Origin: Tribonema minus
Taxonomy: Eukaryota > Sar > Xanthophyceae > Tribonematales > Tribonemataceae
Assembly: GCA_017506865.1 (NCBI GenBank)
Contig: JAFCMP010000119.1
Location: forward strand, 124,001 to 188,000
Length of the DNA: 64,000 bases
Direction: 5' to 3'
Shown: piece after piece, positions 28,257 to 40,877 of the stretch
How the letters are laid out: each line of letters starts with the position of its first letter
Position numbering within the stretch: the stretch's first letter is position 1
The notes under the pieces: model-generated
What the model was told of the DNA's origin: nothing
The model's input: only the letters and a program-made list of their open reading frames with translations
Databases searched by the model: none
Position numbers and translations under genes: made by a program

Positions 28257-28569
28257 ATCACTTCGTCGATAAGCCTCAGCCAAGCGCTCCCTCACGCGCT
28301 GCGCGTGCAGGGTGAGCTCTGCTCCCTCCCTCAAAGCTGCGTGACAGCAGCTGCGAAAGGCGACATCTTCTCAGCAAATCAAAGCCCCAGATTAGCCACT
28401 TTAGAAGATCAAGCAGATTGAACCACCTGTGTGCCTGCAGGATTGTTGACACTGTCGCTACCGCAAGGTCAAAAGTTTCTGTCTATGGCAAGTCACGTTT
28501 GCAGTTGCAGTTCGAAAAAAGTATATCGCAGAACTTTTTTTAACTCCACACACACACGCTCCTGGCGAA
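28257..28569. promoter_or_regulatory. divergent promoter region SWEET / Rab
   Basis: 313 bases separate the two divergent start codons, so both promoters and 5' UTRs should lie here. No motif is recognised with certainty. A short CA repeat (28548-28557) precedes the Rab ATG. Confidence 0.45.
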
Positions 28570-31500
28570 ATGTCTCAAATGACAGAGGCTCAGGCCGCAT
28601 CTGCCGCCCCAGCTGAAGGCAGCGCTTTGGCTGCGGCCGGGGGAGCAGCAGCTCCACCGTGTTCGTCTACAGCTGAGTTCAAGATCTGCGTGCTGGGCGA
28701 CAAGGGAGTTGGGAAGACATGCCTGGTAGGTAGGATTTCAAGATAGTTCAAGCAGCTTTCGCTTTTGGTCCACATGCTGCAAAGCAGTCCTTGTTGCCCA
28801 GTCAATCAAGAGCCAGGATTTTTCACTTCTGCCACGTGGTGCAGGATATAGTGCATGCTTCCCCGACACAACTCGCCGTGCTGCTGTAGAGTCGTACTGT
28901 GCCAGTCATTTTGTCTGCTGCTGCCAATTACATGCTGCGGACTGGACTGTCGTTAAACAAGCATGCCGGGCGTCTTGCCGATGTGACCCCGGTGCGTCAG
29001 GCAGCAAACTTTCGTAGAACGCTCCGTTCATTTTCAAGTGACATTTTGCGAGTCTTCGTTGCCATCTGTCTACTGATTGCTGCCGCAGGTGCTGCGCTTC
29101 ATTGAGGGCTACTTCTCGCAAAATCAGCAGAGCACAATCGGCGCATTCTTCCTGACCAAAAGCCTCCCGGTCAACGGCGTGCTGTGCAAACTGCAAATCT
29201 GGGACACTGCAGGTGGGTGCACCGTGATGATGCCACCATAAAGGAAAATGCACATTGTGAAGGTTCTACGATCATGGCGCTGCGCCCGCTATGTCCACAT
29301 TGCGCACGAAGGCGTGACGCACTCAGCAAGTACTGCTCTAACCTGGCAGCCAGTTAGGTACATGTAAGTCAAGTACTCTTTCGCACATTGCAAGCTGTGA
29401 AACCTGGGCACCGCAAATGACCTCGCTGTCAGTTGCATCCGCTGTTGATGACGCCAAGATCATGTCAGGCATCGTTGCAAACTGCAGCGTATTGCAGGAA
29501 GGTGAAAGTCAGCGCAGGTTACCAGCATCATGCCGTGCTGGAACACATTCTCTTTGGCACGTCTTTGTGGCATGAAGTCTCAGCGCCCATCAAGTTGCGC
29601 CGTCGTTTTGGGAGCTATGTGTATGTCTATGTGCACCGGCTCATCATTTGCTTTCTTTCACAGTAGTTGTAGTGAGCGCTGTTGTGTGCTGTGCGGCTGA
29701 CAGGGTGCTTGCGTGCTTTTGGCTGTACTTCTGCTGTTGACCAGGCCAAGAACGCTTCAGAGCTATGGCACCCATGTGAGATTATAGCGCCGAACATACA
29801 TACACCGCAATTTTTGCTGCTGTAGATTGTATACGTATGACGGTCAAGTCCCAGCAGGAATGGTCAGGTTGAAGTACTGTTGCGAAAGAACATTTGCGAA
29901 GCCGACAGTATGGCCATTTAGTGCTATTGGAAAGTCAATGCCAGCGATGCTGTGAGGTACAGGCATTATGGAGACCATTGATTCGTAAAGCGGAGAGTGA
30001 AAACATGAAGCCGAGACTTCCATACCTGCGGTTCATACACATGAGTATCACATGACCAAGATGCACGATACTTGGAAGTATCATCTCCTGCACCACCTAC
30101 TTCATGTCCAAAGTGTTGCAGTGCCAGAACATATTTATCAGGTGAATAGATGGATCAGAAGGACTGTAAATGATCATGTGCTGGTCCAGCCATCGACTCT
30201 ATGGACTTGCATCGAGCGCCTAGCCCGCTCCTGCTGGTCTTAAATTGAGTCAACAGCTCGTTGCTAATTGCTGAGCTGTATGTCAACTTGTTGCGGTTTA
30301 TGTCACTATTGTTACTATTTGTCAACCTAGCATCATGCCATTCAAAGCATACAAGCGCGCGCCATATCTGACTAGGCAATTCTGTGACTCATGTGCGTGG
30401 TACCTATCGCCGTGACCATAGCGCAAATGCCAAGGACGCAGCAATAGCGAGCTGAAGTGGTCACTGGCAGGCGATTTCTTTGAAGCAGTGGAAGCCGACA
30501 TGGTTGCTGAACGATTTTGCTTGTGGTTTATGCTTTCTGACAATGTTCAGACTCCCATCCCTGTCGCCCCACAGCTGCAGTCATAGTACAATGCCCCGCA
30601 TAACACATATGAGAGATGTCTTTCAAGAGCCTAATCTGATGACGGAAACGACAACGCCACTGTGGTAATCATGCTGGCCATGGCGCGCACCTGCTATTTA
30701 ACAACCTGATCTGCATCAACAGGTCAGGTCCCTCACCCGCGTTCAACTTCAACCCTGTCCCAGGTACTACCGCAACGCAGCCGCTGCCATCGTCTGCTGC
30801 GACATCACCGACGAGGAGTCCTTTGACAAGATGAAGGACTGGGTCGAGGAGATCAAGATGAATGTGCCGGTGGGGCAGCAGGGACTGGCCATCGTTCTCG
30901 CGCTGAACAAGGTGTGATGAACACTTATTGGAACGTATCAGGCACGAACGAGTCCGGGTACTGTCTTGTTGGTGCAGCAGGGCTTGGCCATTTTGCTCAC
31001 ATTGAACAAGGTTCGATGGGCGTGGACTGATACGCATGAATTCCCAAACTGAGTATTGCAGTCTTTGCTGAAGAATGCCTTGGAGGGGGGGGAGAGCAAA
31101 GTGTTCCCGCTGCCGAGTTCTTGAGGCTCTTTCCAATGGACACTCACGGCAACGCAGAGGTACCGTTGTTTTGCACACTGCGTCGGCGCCCGCCCGCAAG
31201 ACTGCTACAAATACTCTTCCCCAACACTCCTCAGGTGCAATCTGTGCTTCACAACTCGTCGCTCACCATGCACGCCCGCCCACCCCGCCCGCGCAGGCGG
31301 ACCTCGAGGAGCGCCGCGTCGTCTCCCGTGCACGCGCCGAGGAGTTTGCGGCGACCATCGGCGCCGCTGTCGTCGAGACGAGCGCGCGCGAGAACTTTTG
31401 TTAGGTGCCCCACCGGCTTGACTAGCGACATGACGGTGCCTAGTTGCTAGTCATGCTCCACAATGCGTAGCTCACCGTGTGCGACCGCCCGCCCGCCCGC

Positions 31501-31762
31501 GCAGACGGACCTCGAGGAGCGCCGCGTTGTCTCCCGTGCGCGCGCCGAGGAGTTTGCGGCGTCCATCGGCGCCGCCGTCGTCGAGACGAGCGCGCGCGAG
31601 AACTGGGGCGTCGCGCGCCTCTTCGAGTGCGCCTGCGAGCGCGTGCTGGCGTCGCCGCGCGCGCCGCGGACCGGGCGCGCGCTGCCGCCGTCGAGTGCTG
31701 CTGCCGTCGGCCGCATCGGGCTGTCCCGCCGGGCCGTCGATTCGAGCGGGTTCTGCTGCTAG
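28570..31762 (+). CDS. Rab5-like small GTPase
   Basis: Exons 28570..28725, 29089..29212, 29745..29775 (31 bases), 30764..30911 and 31505..31762 join with matching phases (0, 1, 2, 0) into 238 residues. All G motifs are present: P-loop GDKGVGKT (43-50), STIGAFF of switch I, WDTAGQE (90-96), NKTD (152-155) and ETSA. The protein ends in Cys-Cys, the geranylgeranylation signal of Rabs, so it should sit on endomembranes and control vesicle traffic. IGAFFLTK, MAPMYYRNAAAAIV and DITDEESF place it near the Rab5/21/22 endosomal group. Before the GTPase fold is an Ala-rich extension of about 36 residues. The last intron contains a decayed exon-4 tail and a second copy of the exon-5 head. Using that copy would give a truncated protein without the Cys-Cys tail. 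Confidence 0.87.
30966..31016 (+). repeat. decayed copy of Rab exon-4 tail with donor
   Basis: Reads Q-Q-G-L-A-I-L-L-T-L-N-K then gttcga. The true exon 4 ends Q-Q-G-L-A-I-V-L-A-L-N-K then gtgtga at 30911. The copy sits about 100 bases into intron 4 and keeps the frame and a GT. Confidence 0.75.
31245..31404 (+). repeat. second copy of Rab exon-5 head with acceptor
   Basis: The pyrimidine-rich intron end and gcgcag acceptor are followed at 31297 by A-D-L-E-E-R-R-V-V-S-R-A-R-A-E-E-F-A-A-T, almost identical to the true exon 5 head at 31505 (T-D-L-E-E...A-S-I-G). It runs in phase through E-T-S-A-R-E-N-F-C and then meets TAG at 31402. Splicing exon 4 to this copy gives an intact NKAD and SA box but no C-terminal helix or prenyl cysteines. 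Confidence 0.85.
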
Positions 31763-33320
31763 CGCCGCGACGGGGGGCGGTGGTGGTTTGGGCGGGGTCG
31801 GTCGGTGGGCAGAGGGGCTTGTTGACTGCTTCCTTGCCCGTGTGTTTGAGCCACTCATGGCCATGCAGGCATGACCGCCTGCGAGGCGCGGCGCAGCGCC
31901 GTGCTGTCAGGCCACCTGGGACACACGCGCAGCAGGCGCTGCAGCGGTGCCCGTGCCACCGCCTTGGGTGCTCGCTCGATCATGTAGCACAGCCATCCGT
32001 AGCACGCAGCCGCGCCAGCCTGTGCGGCCAATGCGCCGTGTTGTCCGCTGGCTTCTGCCACCAGGCAGGGCGGCGCACATCCTCGTGGCTGAGCGCTGCT
32101 GCACTTGGCTTGCAGCGCTGCACTTGGCTTGCAGCGCTCAGCATTTTTTGAGCACGCTGTGCCGTCGCGTCAAGTCACCGCTCTGAGCATGCATCCGCGC
32201 GCTGCCGCGGTTGTGGAGCACTGCTGTTGCGTCAGCACAGCTGCTGGCGCGTCTCAGCACGTGCGCCGCCTCTCCGCACAAAGGCTGACCAGCTCAGCAA
32301 ACATTTGCGGTCTCTTGCATCGAACGGAGCGGCGCCAGTTTCCCAATGGGAGCAGCTATCGAACAGTGCAGCGCACCGATCACTTAGTGGCGTGTCAGCA
32401 CAGCGGCCGCTGCTCCTGCGACAGCGCTCGCGACAGCGCCACGGCCTGCAACGCTCTATTGCTGAGTGCCGTGTAGCATGCTGCCTGAGATGCGGCCGAG
32501 AAAGTCACCGTGCATTGGGGCTGGCATGACATGAGAAAGTGTCAAATGCTCGTTGCGGCACAATAGCAGTCGCCATTGCCGGCCAGCGTGCACTGCGCGC
32601 TCTGTGCCTCAACCTTGTGTCCGGGCTGCTACGACTGTGCCTCCAGCCGACTGGTAGCCTTGAGGGGCAGTGCTAGCACGCCCTTGAATCGTGATGGAGG
32701 GCACACTGACTTAGCTTTCTTGCAGATCGGTGCTATATTCATTCTGAACATGTTTGGCAGGGCTTAGGCTACCACCACAGTGCTCAGGTGTTTGCCCCGT
32801 TCACTTGCTGGCCCCCCGGGGGGGGGCGGGGGGGGGGGGCTGTGAGGTGCGGTGGACCCTTGTATCAGCTGCTGGTGCGTCTCAGCTTAGTTAATGGCAC
32901 CTGCAGTATGCGCAAGCATGGCTGTCAAGCGCAACACACACTTGTTTCATGGAAGACCAACAAGATGAATTCATAACCACGGTGACCCATGGCTGGCTGT
33001 CAATTGCAGCTGTATTGTAGAAGTCACAAATAGAGTGCTTCGCCTGCTGCCAACGCTGGCGCTGCACCCCGAGCCTGACCCCATCGCTTCAGGTCGGCAT
33101 GGTCGTTTGGTGCTGCCATACATGCACTGGAATTGCACACTAATAATGCCAACAGGCTACTCACTGACACCTCAACTGGTTTTGGTGATGTCTCATGACT
33201 TCTAAGTGTGTAGCAAAGCAGGTCTGCGCATACGCTGGCGTTGAGTAAATGCAACACATTAGAACAGGGATGCTCGAACCGCAGGTGCTCGGTGCCATAT
33301 GCCTTGGGGTAGCTGTTTTG
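31763..33320. other. intergenic between convergent Rab and dioxygenase genes
   Basis: No gene is recognised. It contains a 19-base tandem duplication (32101-32138, gcacttggcttgcagcgct twice) and a long G-rich tract at about 32817-32839. Confidence 0.5.
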
Positions 33321-36300
33321 TTATTGCGTCGAGGCATCCTCGCGAGATTGCGGCGGCCATTCATCGATTCCAACCAGGCACCGCCCCAAGGAGCTAAACT
33401 CATAGTCTGGGGCGTCTTCCATCTTAACCGGCCCCACCCACTGATCCTGCGGTATGACGCTCCTACGGTAGTCATGGAGCTGCTTCTGCACATATCTGTG
33501 CACGGAGGTCAAAAATCAGGGGAAAAATCAGGGCTGGGGGTCAGTTATGATATGTAGCCGGCCCCGCATGAATGTTGCGTCATTGACAAAGTTGTGTCTG
33601 CATAGGTATGATGCCTGCGCTTGCGGTAGCATTTGATTTTGGCCTAAGTGCTTGCACCACATCGGCCTGCGCTTCTCACGCCACTTCAAAGTTGACCAAC
33701 GGTGATTCTTGGTTCAACCCTGCCTCCGGAAACTGGGCAAAAACGCGTTCACGACTTCACATGCAGCAAAACATAATTTTTTTACCCCATTGTCACCAGA
33801 AAGCGTGAGTTGTTCTGAGTGAAACCATTTAAACTACACAAAATGACGTTGAGCGCATAATGATGTCAGAGGAAAAACACGGCCTTCTGAAGGGAAGGGC
33901 GATCAACCACAGCAGGCGACAAATCGGAGGCAGACGGCTTCAACCTCTGCGAGCGCTGCACCATGCACAACCGCGCCAAGCTATCAGCCGCCGTTGCCAG
34001 CAGTGGCTGCTGGCATTGCACAGCATTGGCACCCTTCGCAGTACAACGCGCCGGACATACAGCTCGCAGAGGAGCCGCAGTGTCACTCATGCAACCATCT
34101 TGCGCAAGCGCTGAGTGCCGCTGCAGCCAGCAGGAGCTATTTCGTAACCCGTTCAGTATGGCGTCCTTCGTAGGTCGCTTCACGAACAACATCAGCTACC
34201 AAGAAGATCTGCAAAGTGCCCGTACAAACACTGGACAGTTCACCTGCGGTTCATCGGCGTGCACGGCAGGAACCCCGTGTACACCACGGCGCGCGCGGCG
34301 GCGGCGCCATTCCGCTGAGCGTTGGCGTGTGGCAGCCGCACGTCCCAGAACACCGCGCCGCCCGCGCGAACGGGTATCGGCACCACCCTCTTCAGGACTT
34401 CCGCATCCCCCCGCGGGCGCAGGGGGGTGAAGTCGCCGACGCAAGGCGGGGGGACTGAGGAGCCGTCGGCGCGAGGTTCGGGGGGGCGGGTCTTGGGGGG
34501 AGGGGGGGGCAGGGGGTAAGGGGGGGGTCAGGGATGTCAATCAGTGGTCTCGACAGGGAACAGTGCCGAACAACCATCAGCAAATGCTGAAGTGACAGGA
34601 ACTGTCAATATGTGCTTGGGGTCTGGCTTTGGGTTGGGCTCTAGCTAGTCATTGCAGGGGCTACGGAACTATCTGAGGATAGAGCCACACTACAGCCTAT
34701 GGCAGCAATTGGTGATTTTTATGAACTGAGCGACCCCCCCCCAAACATGGCACACCAGTGACGCACATACCAATGCAATGTGAAGTGGCATGGGCCTCCT
34801 GCAACCATATTGGTCAAGGTTCTAAACCCCTGTTGCCCTGCGATGAACAGGTTGCACGCAGAGGTTGCTATTTTGAGGCACAAACGCTTCTGCACTTCAT
34901 GCCCACACAAATGCCAAAGCACACCTCAGAAGCGATTTCAGCGGCACTCATGCTGCCTTGTGACCCGCCCAACCATGAAGGACGGACGAAGGAGCTGGAC
35001 ACCTCTACTTCATAAGCGTGCCTGTTGAAAAAGCATATGATGGTGAAGAAAGTTGCACATCTTACTGTGGAGATGACTGCCGTTTTTGAAACAAGCGCCT
35101 GGCCACATCACATGCTTCAAAGTATCAACACCTTTACTTGATAAAACATAACTTCAGCTGGTTGAAGTACCATTCTGCTGGTGCATCAGAGAGTCCAGCT
35201 GATGAGGGTGGATAGTGCAGCACTTCTAGCCCACCTTTGCCCACTCGTTAAACTCGAGGTGAAAGCCAGGCACACACTCAAAGCCACCCATGTCTTTATC
35301 CGGTGTATCTGCAAGAACCAAATAAGGCAGGGTTGGGTGCTTGTTAAAATTAGGTGTGCACTCACATATGAAAACCTATGGACTCTGCTGCTGGTTAGTG
35401 ACAAAGTTCCTGATGCCTTCAAGCACATCTGAAATTGTGGGGCCAATGCCACACAGCAGCTGCACGCTTTAAAAGGACTCTGTCTCTGAAGAAGAACAGG
35501 GCGCTTCTTTGAAGTAAGCAAAAAAGCTCAGAGTTACGCATCGTTGAGCAGGAGACTGGAACATACCATACGTTCTTACAAGTGCAGATGTAATGCATGT
35601 ATGCACCGCTTAATGCATGTCGCACTCTGTGTGCCTGCCCACGATCCAGTCTATCGATCCTTGGATTGAGTTGCTGGCAGAAGCTTCAGTTGCCTGGCGG
35701 ACATCAAATCAACTTCCACAAGAGCTTTGGCACAGACTGTTGGCACACATTTGCCGGGGACGTACCGCCCCCGTGCGGATACAAGAGCGCTTCGACTCCT
35801 TACTCGGCGCATCTCTGAGCATCACCATCATGGGAAAACTTGTTAAAACGCTTTCCTCTCCTGAAAGCAGCAGAACACCGTCCTTCACATCCTTGACAGC
35901 GCTCAAAGCCCTCACTCAGCACACTGCCACGATGAGGAGCCTTAACATTGCCGTCTGTGAAAGCTACACAAAGTTGCCTCCCATTTGTGGCCGCAGCGTT
36001 GCCGCATACCTGTAAGCGCGACAAACGACTGTATGGGCCGCCACTTGCGCGACTCCGCGCGCGACGACGATGCCTCCGCCATCTTGTGCGGGCAGCAGTC
36101 CAGGTGGGGAGTCAGGCTGCGCTGCAGCGGCCGCTGCCGCCGCCGCGCGCCGCCGCCGCCGCCGCCGCCCGCGCCGCCGCCGCCCCCCGCGGCGTGGTGC
36201 GCAGACACCGCATCGGGCACCCTGTCAAGCCGCACACACGCGGCCACGATCAGCACAGCACAGGCAAGAAGGGCATATTGCCAAGTCGGTGTCAAGGGCA

Positions 36301-38755
36301 AGGAGTGTGGCAGACTGCGTTGCTGGCGCCGCATTGCCAGCGCATCTGCGGAGGAAGGGTGCATGGTTGCTGCAGCGGGGGGAAAGTGCACGTCACACGT
36401 GAGCGATCAATCAGCCAAGCCTACATCGCATGCACTGGGTGTTGCCGCGGCAGCGTGAGGGGCCGGCAGTGCAGGCGGCGACGGCGTGCACGCTGCAGGA
36501 AACCGCCGCTACCTGCTGCCGAGCGCTGCCTTCGCCCTCGGCGTGATGCAGTCGACACTGCGTCAAGGACCCCGGACGCGAATAACGATGGGATTTGTAC
36601 ACCTGAAGCACTTCTGAAGTACGTAGTAACATGTACTGAATCGTCCCCACTGTACATATGATTGGTGGCACTCGGGTGGAAGGGTAGAAAAAGGCTTCTG
36701 CTGCATCCAGCAGTGGCAGCGACGCTCTAAGTAGAGCACCCATGCAATAACTGCTTTGCCATGGCCGGGAGCCTTCCATGGGCGTATTCAAACATAGAAC
36801 CTGCAACAGGTGACATGCCCTGATGGTGTTGAAGCGTGCTGACCTGCTACTCAACCACGAAGTGCCATCAACGCGCAGGCCTGACGAGGTTGGCAAATGC
36901 GTATGAGAAGCCTGTCACGGCCTGTCAGTGCTTGCACCAAAATGATTTCAGTGAGGTGTTTCCATTTATGGCGCCTCAAGCTGCACGACAGTACAGACGC
37001 AGGGCTCCACAGCTAGGGTTAGGGTTCAGGGTTGGATTGTATGGACTACTGGACTACCACAGCGCCATCGCATTGCCTGATGGCCACCGCCGCTTACAAC
37101 ATTGTGTCGTGTTCTCTTGATATGATTTGCCTGGTGCCAGGGGCTGTGGAGGCAAAACATCGCTGCTCCTGGCTGAACTGGCCAGCGAGTGCTTCTGGAC
37201 AAGGGGCAGCGCCTGGGGGCACCCATTACCTCATCGCCTTTTCAAGAGTGCACCCCCTGAAAACTGGGTTTGCGCCCGCTCCATGACATGCACGTAGGTC
37301 AACGCGGTTTTGGGGGGGGGGTCGTTATCATCAACAACCGGAAGGCATGGCATCTTCAACACTGGTATGGTTCGCAACTGGCACACTGACACAGCAGTTT
37401 TGCCACCCAATCGTGCGTACACAAGCCGGCACCAGATTCGTTCCTTTGGCACTCACCGGTAGCCGACTCTGTCAATGTACATGTAGCCCGTGTCGGCGTC
37501 CATGTCTTCAGTGTAGGGGTGGCTAAAATGGGGGTGTCGCGCGCCATAGGTGCAGCGCCACAGATCGCGCATGGCGCCGAACAGCCGTTCATTCTCGCAG
37601 ACCTGCGCTCAACACGTGCGTCCCATGCGCGCGCGTGGATGAACATATACTTTTCACATTCATGAATGCATGGCGTTCATCATTGCACTTTACATAGGTG
37701 TGCAGCGCCACAGGTCGCACATGGCCCCGAACAGCCGTTCGTTCTCGCACACCTGCGCTCGACGCGTGCGTCTCACGCGCGCGCGCATCCAGCGGTTCAT
37801 GCGGATGAACATGTGATATTCATGTTGTCGAATGTGTGCCATTGATCATATTGTTGCACACCGGCATGTGTGCGCCGCCACGGTGGTCGCGCACACCGAC
37901 ACACCGCCGCGCTTGCTCGCACGTCTGCGATTGAAACGCACGCCGACGCGCATGCGCACACGCATCAAAGCGTGATGACGAAATTTTCATTAATGCGTGA
38001 ACACTGAGCGTTCACGTGCCCGCCCGCAGTCCATGCGTGATATTGGTGGAAGGCATTGAATTTGGCGGCTAACCACACCTTGTCACCTAGAGCTCTACGA
38101 TCTTCTGATTCGTTTCCATTAACGTGGACGAGTGCTCAATCGGTGTCCAGCAGTGCATGCTTGCTTCACCTTCAGCTTCCAGGGGGGGTAGAAAATGTCC
38201 AGGATGCCGCCGGAGCCGTGCGTGGAGGAGAGGCGGGAGAGGGCGCCTCCTGCAGCACCGCTCAGCAGATTGCGCGCGCGCGTTCAAGCGGTGGCGTGAG
38301 CACAAGGGTAATTGATTTGAGTAGGCCTGGCCAATGGAAACAATAAAATGTAAGGTGCTGGGTTCGTGTTCATGCTTCTGAGGTCTTTGTCGAGAACACT
38401 TTGCCAATGATTTTGGATGATACCTTCATAGTGAATCAGCACACCTTGTGGTAGGTACCTTCAACTTCAAGCAGAACTTGCACCGCGCAGGCGTGGGTGG
38501 CGCGAGCATGTATCTCCACTATCTATATATTTATGGTGAATCGTCGCATACCTTGTGACGCACGCACAACACATCTGTCGGTGAAGGGATGAAACGTCAA
38601 CACGTGAGTTTTTCCTTACCAGTACCCATGAGGTCGTCGGAATGGCACCCATGCGAGCGCAGAGTGTCGTGAAGACCCTCCCTTGCCGCTGCCAGCTCTG
38701 CAGTGCTCAGTATGTTGTCCACCACCAGGACTCCCTTCTCAATGAATTCTTCCAC
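33321..38755 (-). CDS. phytanoyl-CoA dioxygenase family (2-oxoglutarate/Fe(II)) protein
   Basis: Minus-strand exons recognised: 38755..38620, 38249..38170, 37602..37457, 36116..36010, 35308..35235, 34454..34244 and 33495..33321, ending at a TAA. Phases agree at every join except 35235/34454, where one small exon (3n+1 bases) is probably missing. The initiating exon upstream of 38755 was not found. The N-terminal part reads EEFIEKGVLVVDNILSTAEL, then STHGSGGILDIFY, then LFGAMRDLW. The iron-binding H-x-D lies in TPHLDCC (exon 36116..36010). DMGGFECVPGFH follows, and the distal iron ligand is in VFWDVRLPHANAQRN, then VVYTGFLPCTPMNRR. This pattern fits the PhyH superfamily, which hydroxylates lipid or small-molecule substrates using 2-oxoglutarate and oxygen. 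The substrate is unknown. Intron 37603-38169 holds decayed copies of the next exon head. Confidence 0.8.
35614..36011 (+). other. plus-strand open frame inside a dioxygenase intron, F-box-like
   Basis: An open frame of about 130 codons runs opposite to the host gene, ending at a TAA that is part of a perfect donor-like cct-gtaagc. It contains an F-box-like L-P-Q-E-L-W-H-R-L-L-A-H-I and a leucine-rich-like tail (L-T-A-L-K-A-L...M-R-S-L-N-I-A-V). It may be an exon of a nested gene or a chance frame; no partner exon was found. Confidence 0.25.
37690..37935 (-). repeat. two decayed copies of a dioxygenase exon head with acceptor
   Basis: At about 37755-37694 the minus strand repeats gcgcag then G-T-G-TGC-GAG-AAC-GAA..., giving V-C-E-N-E-R-L-F-G-A-M-C-D-L-W-R-C. 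This is the head of the true exon starting at 37602 (V-C-E-N-E-R-L-F-G-A-M-R-D-L-W-R-C). A further, much more diverged version is visible at about 37935-37868. Both lie upstream (minus strand) of the true acceptor. Confidence 0.7.
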
Positions 38756-40877
38756 CTAAGCTCCATCAAGCGTTGAGGTACAGGCAATGCGGTAGCAACA
38801 ACGCACCGGTGGTTGGCAAGTGCCACACATAGGGTTGTATCTTGCTGCCGGCCACCAAGTGCACCCGTTCTGGTGAGCATGCTGTTGTAACTCATGTGTC
38901 ATAGCTCGTCAAACATTGTGATGCTGCACGGGGTTCGCTTTTGCGCACTTCCAAGCATGTGTCTTGATATCGAAGTTTGCGGCTCGCCTACTGCTAGTTT
39001 TTTGAGCTGGCTTTAGATGCAAAGTCTCAACGACAAGCAGCACAACATATAGTGACAATAGCAGCTCGCTTTCAAAGCTCGCTCTCAGTGCCTTTGGCAG
39101 CCTTGAGCGCAATATCTTGTGCTGGCTTGCCTGAGCAGGGGTGAGCACCTCCAGCACCACATCATCATGATTGCCAGCGCCATTGCAGTCGAAATTGTGA
39201 CCGTGCTCCATCTCTTTCTGTGTTCCTCCCATTTGCGCTTCCGCTTTGCAGAAATCGAGGAGAGTCACATGCCAGGAAGTTGGGCACAACGGCATCTCGC
39301 AGGAAGCAATCGGAATGAGAACGCAATCGATCAAAGGCAATCGAATGAGTAAGTCTCAAGTTGAGCTCAGACCAGGCTCGACTCAGGTGTAAGCGCGAGG
39401 CGGGCTACTTTGACTGCTGTTGTTCAACTCGTTTTGGCTGGTGTCATCAAAGTTCTCAGGATGAGGCAGGCATATAGCTACAATGCGCTGCTACAGCCCT
39501 TCTTATGGACATCTCACAGCGCTTCAAAAGTAAGTAAATCAGTTGTGTACGTAACATGAAGCGGTAATCCAGCCATTAGGCGGACTTTGCATCATGTCCA
39601 CTGGCAGCAACAAATTTGTACGTGTAGGTGAACTGTGTGGCATGTGCACGGCATCAAGTAGTTGCGATGTGGAACACGATGTGGAGCGCATACGCATCAT
39701 CCCAAGTTGCAAATGTCTTGCGAGATACCATTTGTAGCACAGCTACATAGTGCAAGTGTGCGGGCCGCGTGTTGGCTGCTGCCGTAGCCGCGCATGTGTG
39801 TGCAGACGCTCCAGCAGCATTGAGTTGTGTGGCGCCGCTACTGTGACCTCTCTTTCAGTGTCGTTGACATGAGCGCTGTGTTACGTAGCGCGCGCCGTCA
39901 TTTTGTCGTAAGAGATGCGCCAGCGAACGCACGGATCAGGCAGTAAAGATGTAAGGAACCAGGACTGCAAGGCGGCGGGGTGCGGTGTACGAGCTCTGCA
40001 TGCTGCATCCTACTCTACGAGTGCCAAGAGGTCAGGCATCAGCGACACATGAGATGGGCACTGCCACAGCAGACACACATTGACATGCACCTGCACTAGC
40101 CAGGGCGGTGGCTATGGCATCGCATGCATCCCCGACGGAGAGGTTGGGTAGCCATCTGGGACTCAGCCTGTATTTTTACACCAGAGCCAAGCAGCAGCGC
40201 GCGAACAGGCAATTGATGGCCATGGTTACAGCAGCCTTCAGGAGTAGGTCTTAGGGTTTGCGCAAGCTCAAACACTTGTGCGATGTTGAAATTTGATGGG
40301 TGACTTACCTGGCAATGGTCACAGCATCCCACAGCCAACAGGAATGTCAAACTTGAATTGAAGGGCATGTGCTCCATAGTTAATTGGTGGCGCGCCTTAA
40401 AATTGCCCCACCTGCATGCAATAGCCAGAAGCTGCAACTCATGAAGCACAAACCAGCGCCGAATAGCGGCGCTTACAGACGCACAGTAAACATTTTCACG
40501 TGCAATGGGTCGACCATCATCATAATGTGCACCATCGGGTCCGCAGACACAACAATCCGCAGACACAACAATATATTGAACATGCATGGGAACACACGCG
40601 CAGGCGGTGGGTCATGACAAGGGGCTGCTGCTTATGTGGTCATGTCTATAAACTTGCAGGCGTATATGCGCTCCGCATGGACGATATATGCTCTAACACA
40701 TCTGAGACAGGCGACATGCACGCTCAACAAGCTGCAATCATCTCAACCTCTAGAAGCCCTACCGGTGGCTGCTCTCGTGTGGACGTGTCGGGCGCAGCTG
40801 CTATAACCGTTGTGATGGTGGTGGCCCTAACAAGCGGCTTCTGTCAGCCGCAGACTGCCTTGTGCTGATGTCCGCAA
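38756..40877. other. region without recognised gene
   Basis: It probably contains the unfound first exon and promoter of the dioxygenase gene. Open frames on both strands are short or featureless. No repeat stands out. Confidence 0.4.

Noticed and set aside
31477-32151. 224-codon plus-strand frame rich in Arg/Ala
   Set aside because: Overlaps the last Rab exon in another frame; the Rab frame carries the conserved motifs.
33950-34140. Cys-containing frame (N-L-C-E-R-C-T-M-H-N-R) suggestive of a zinc finger
   Set aside because: It lies inside the last intron of the dioxygenase gene, is short and has no partner Cys/His pair or splice context.
40096-40587. 163-codon minus-strand frame with several Cys/His
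   Set aside because: No family words, no splice partners and composition like the surrounding noncoding DNA.
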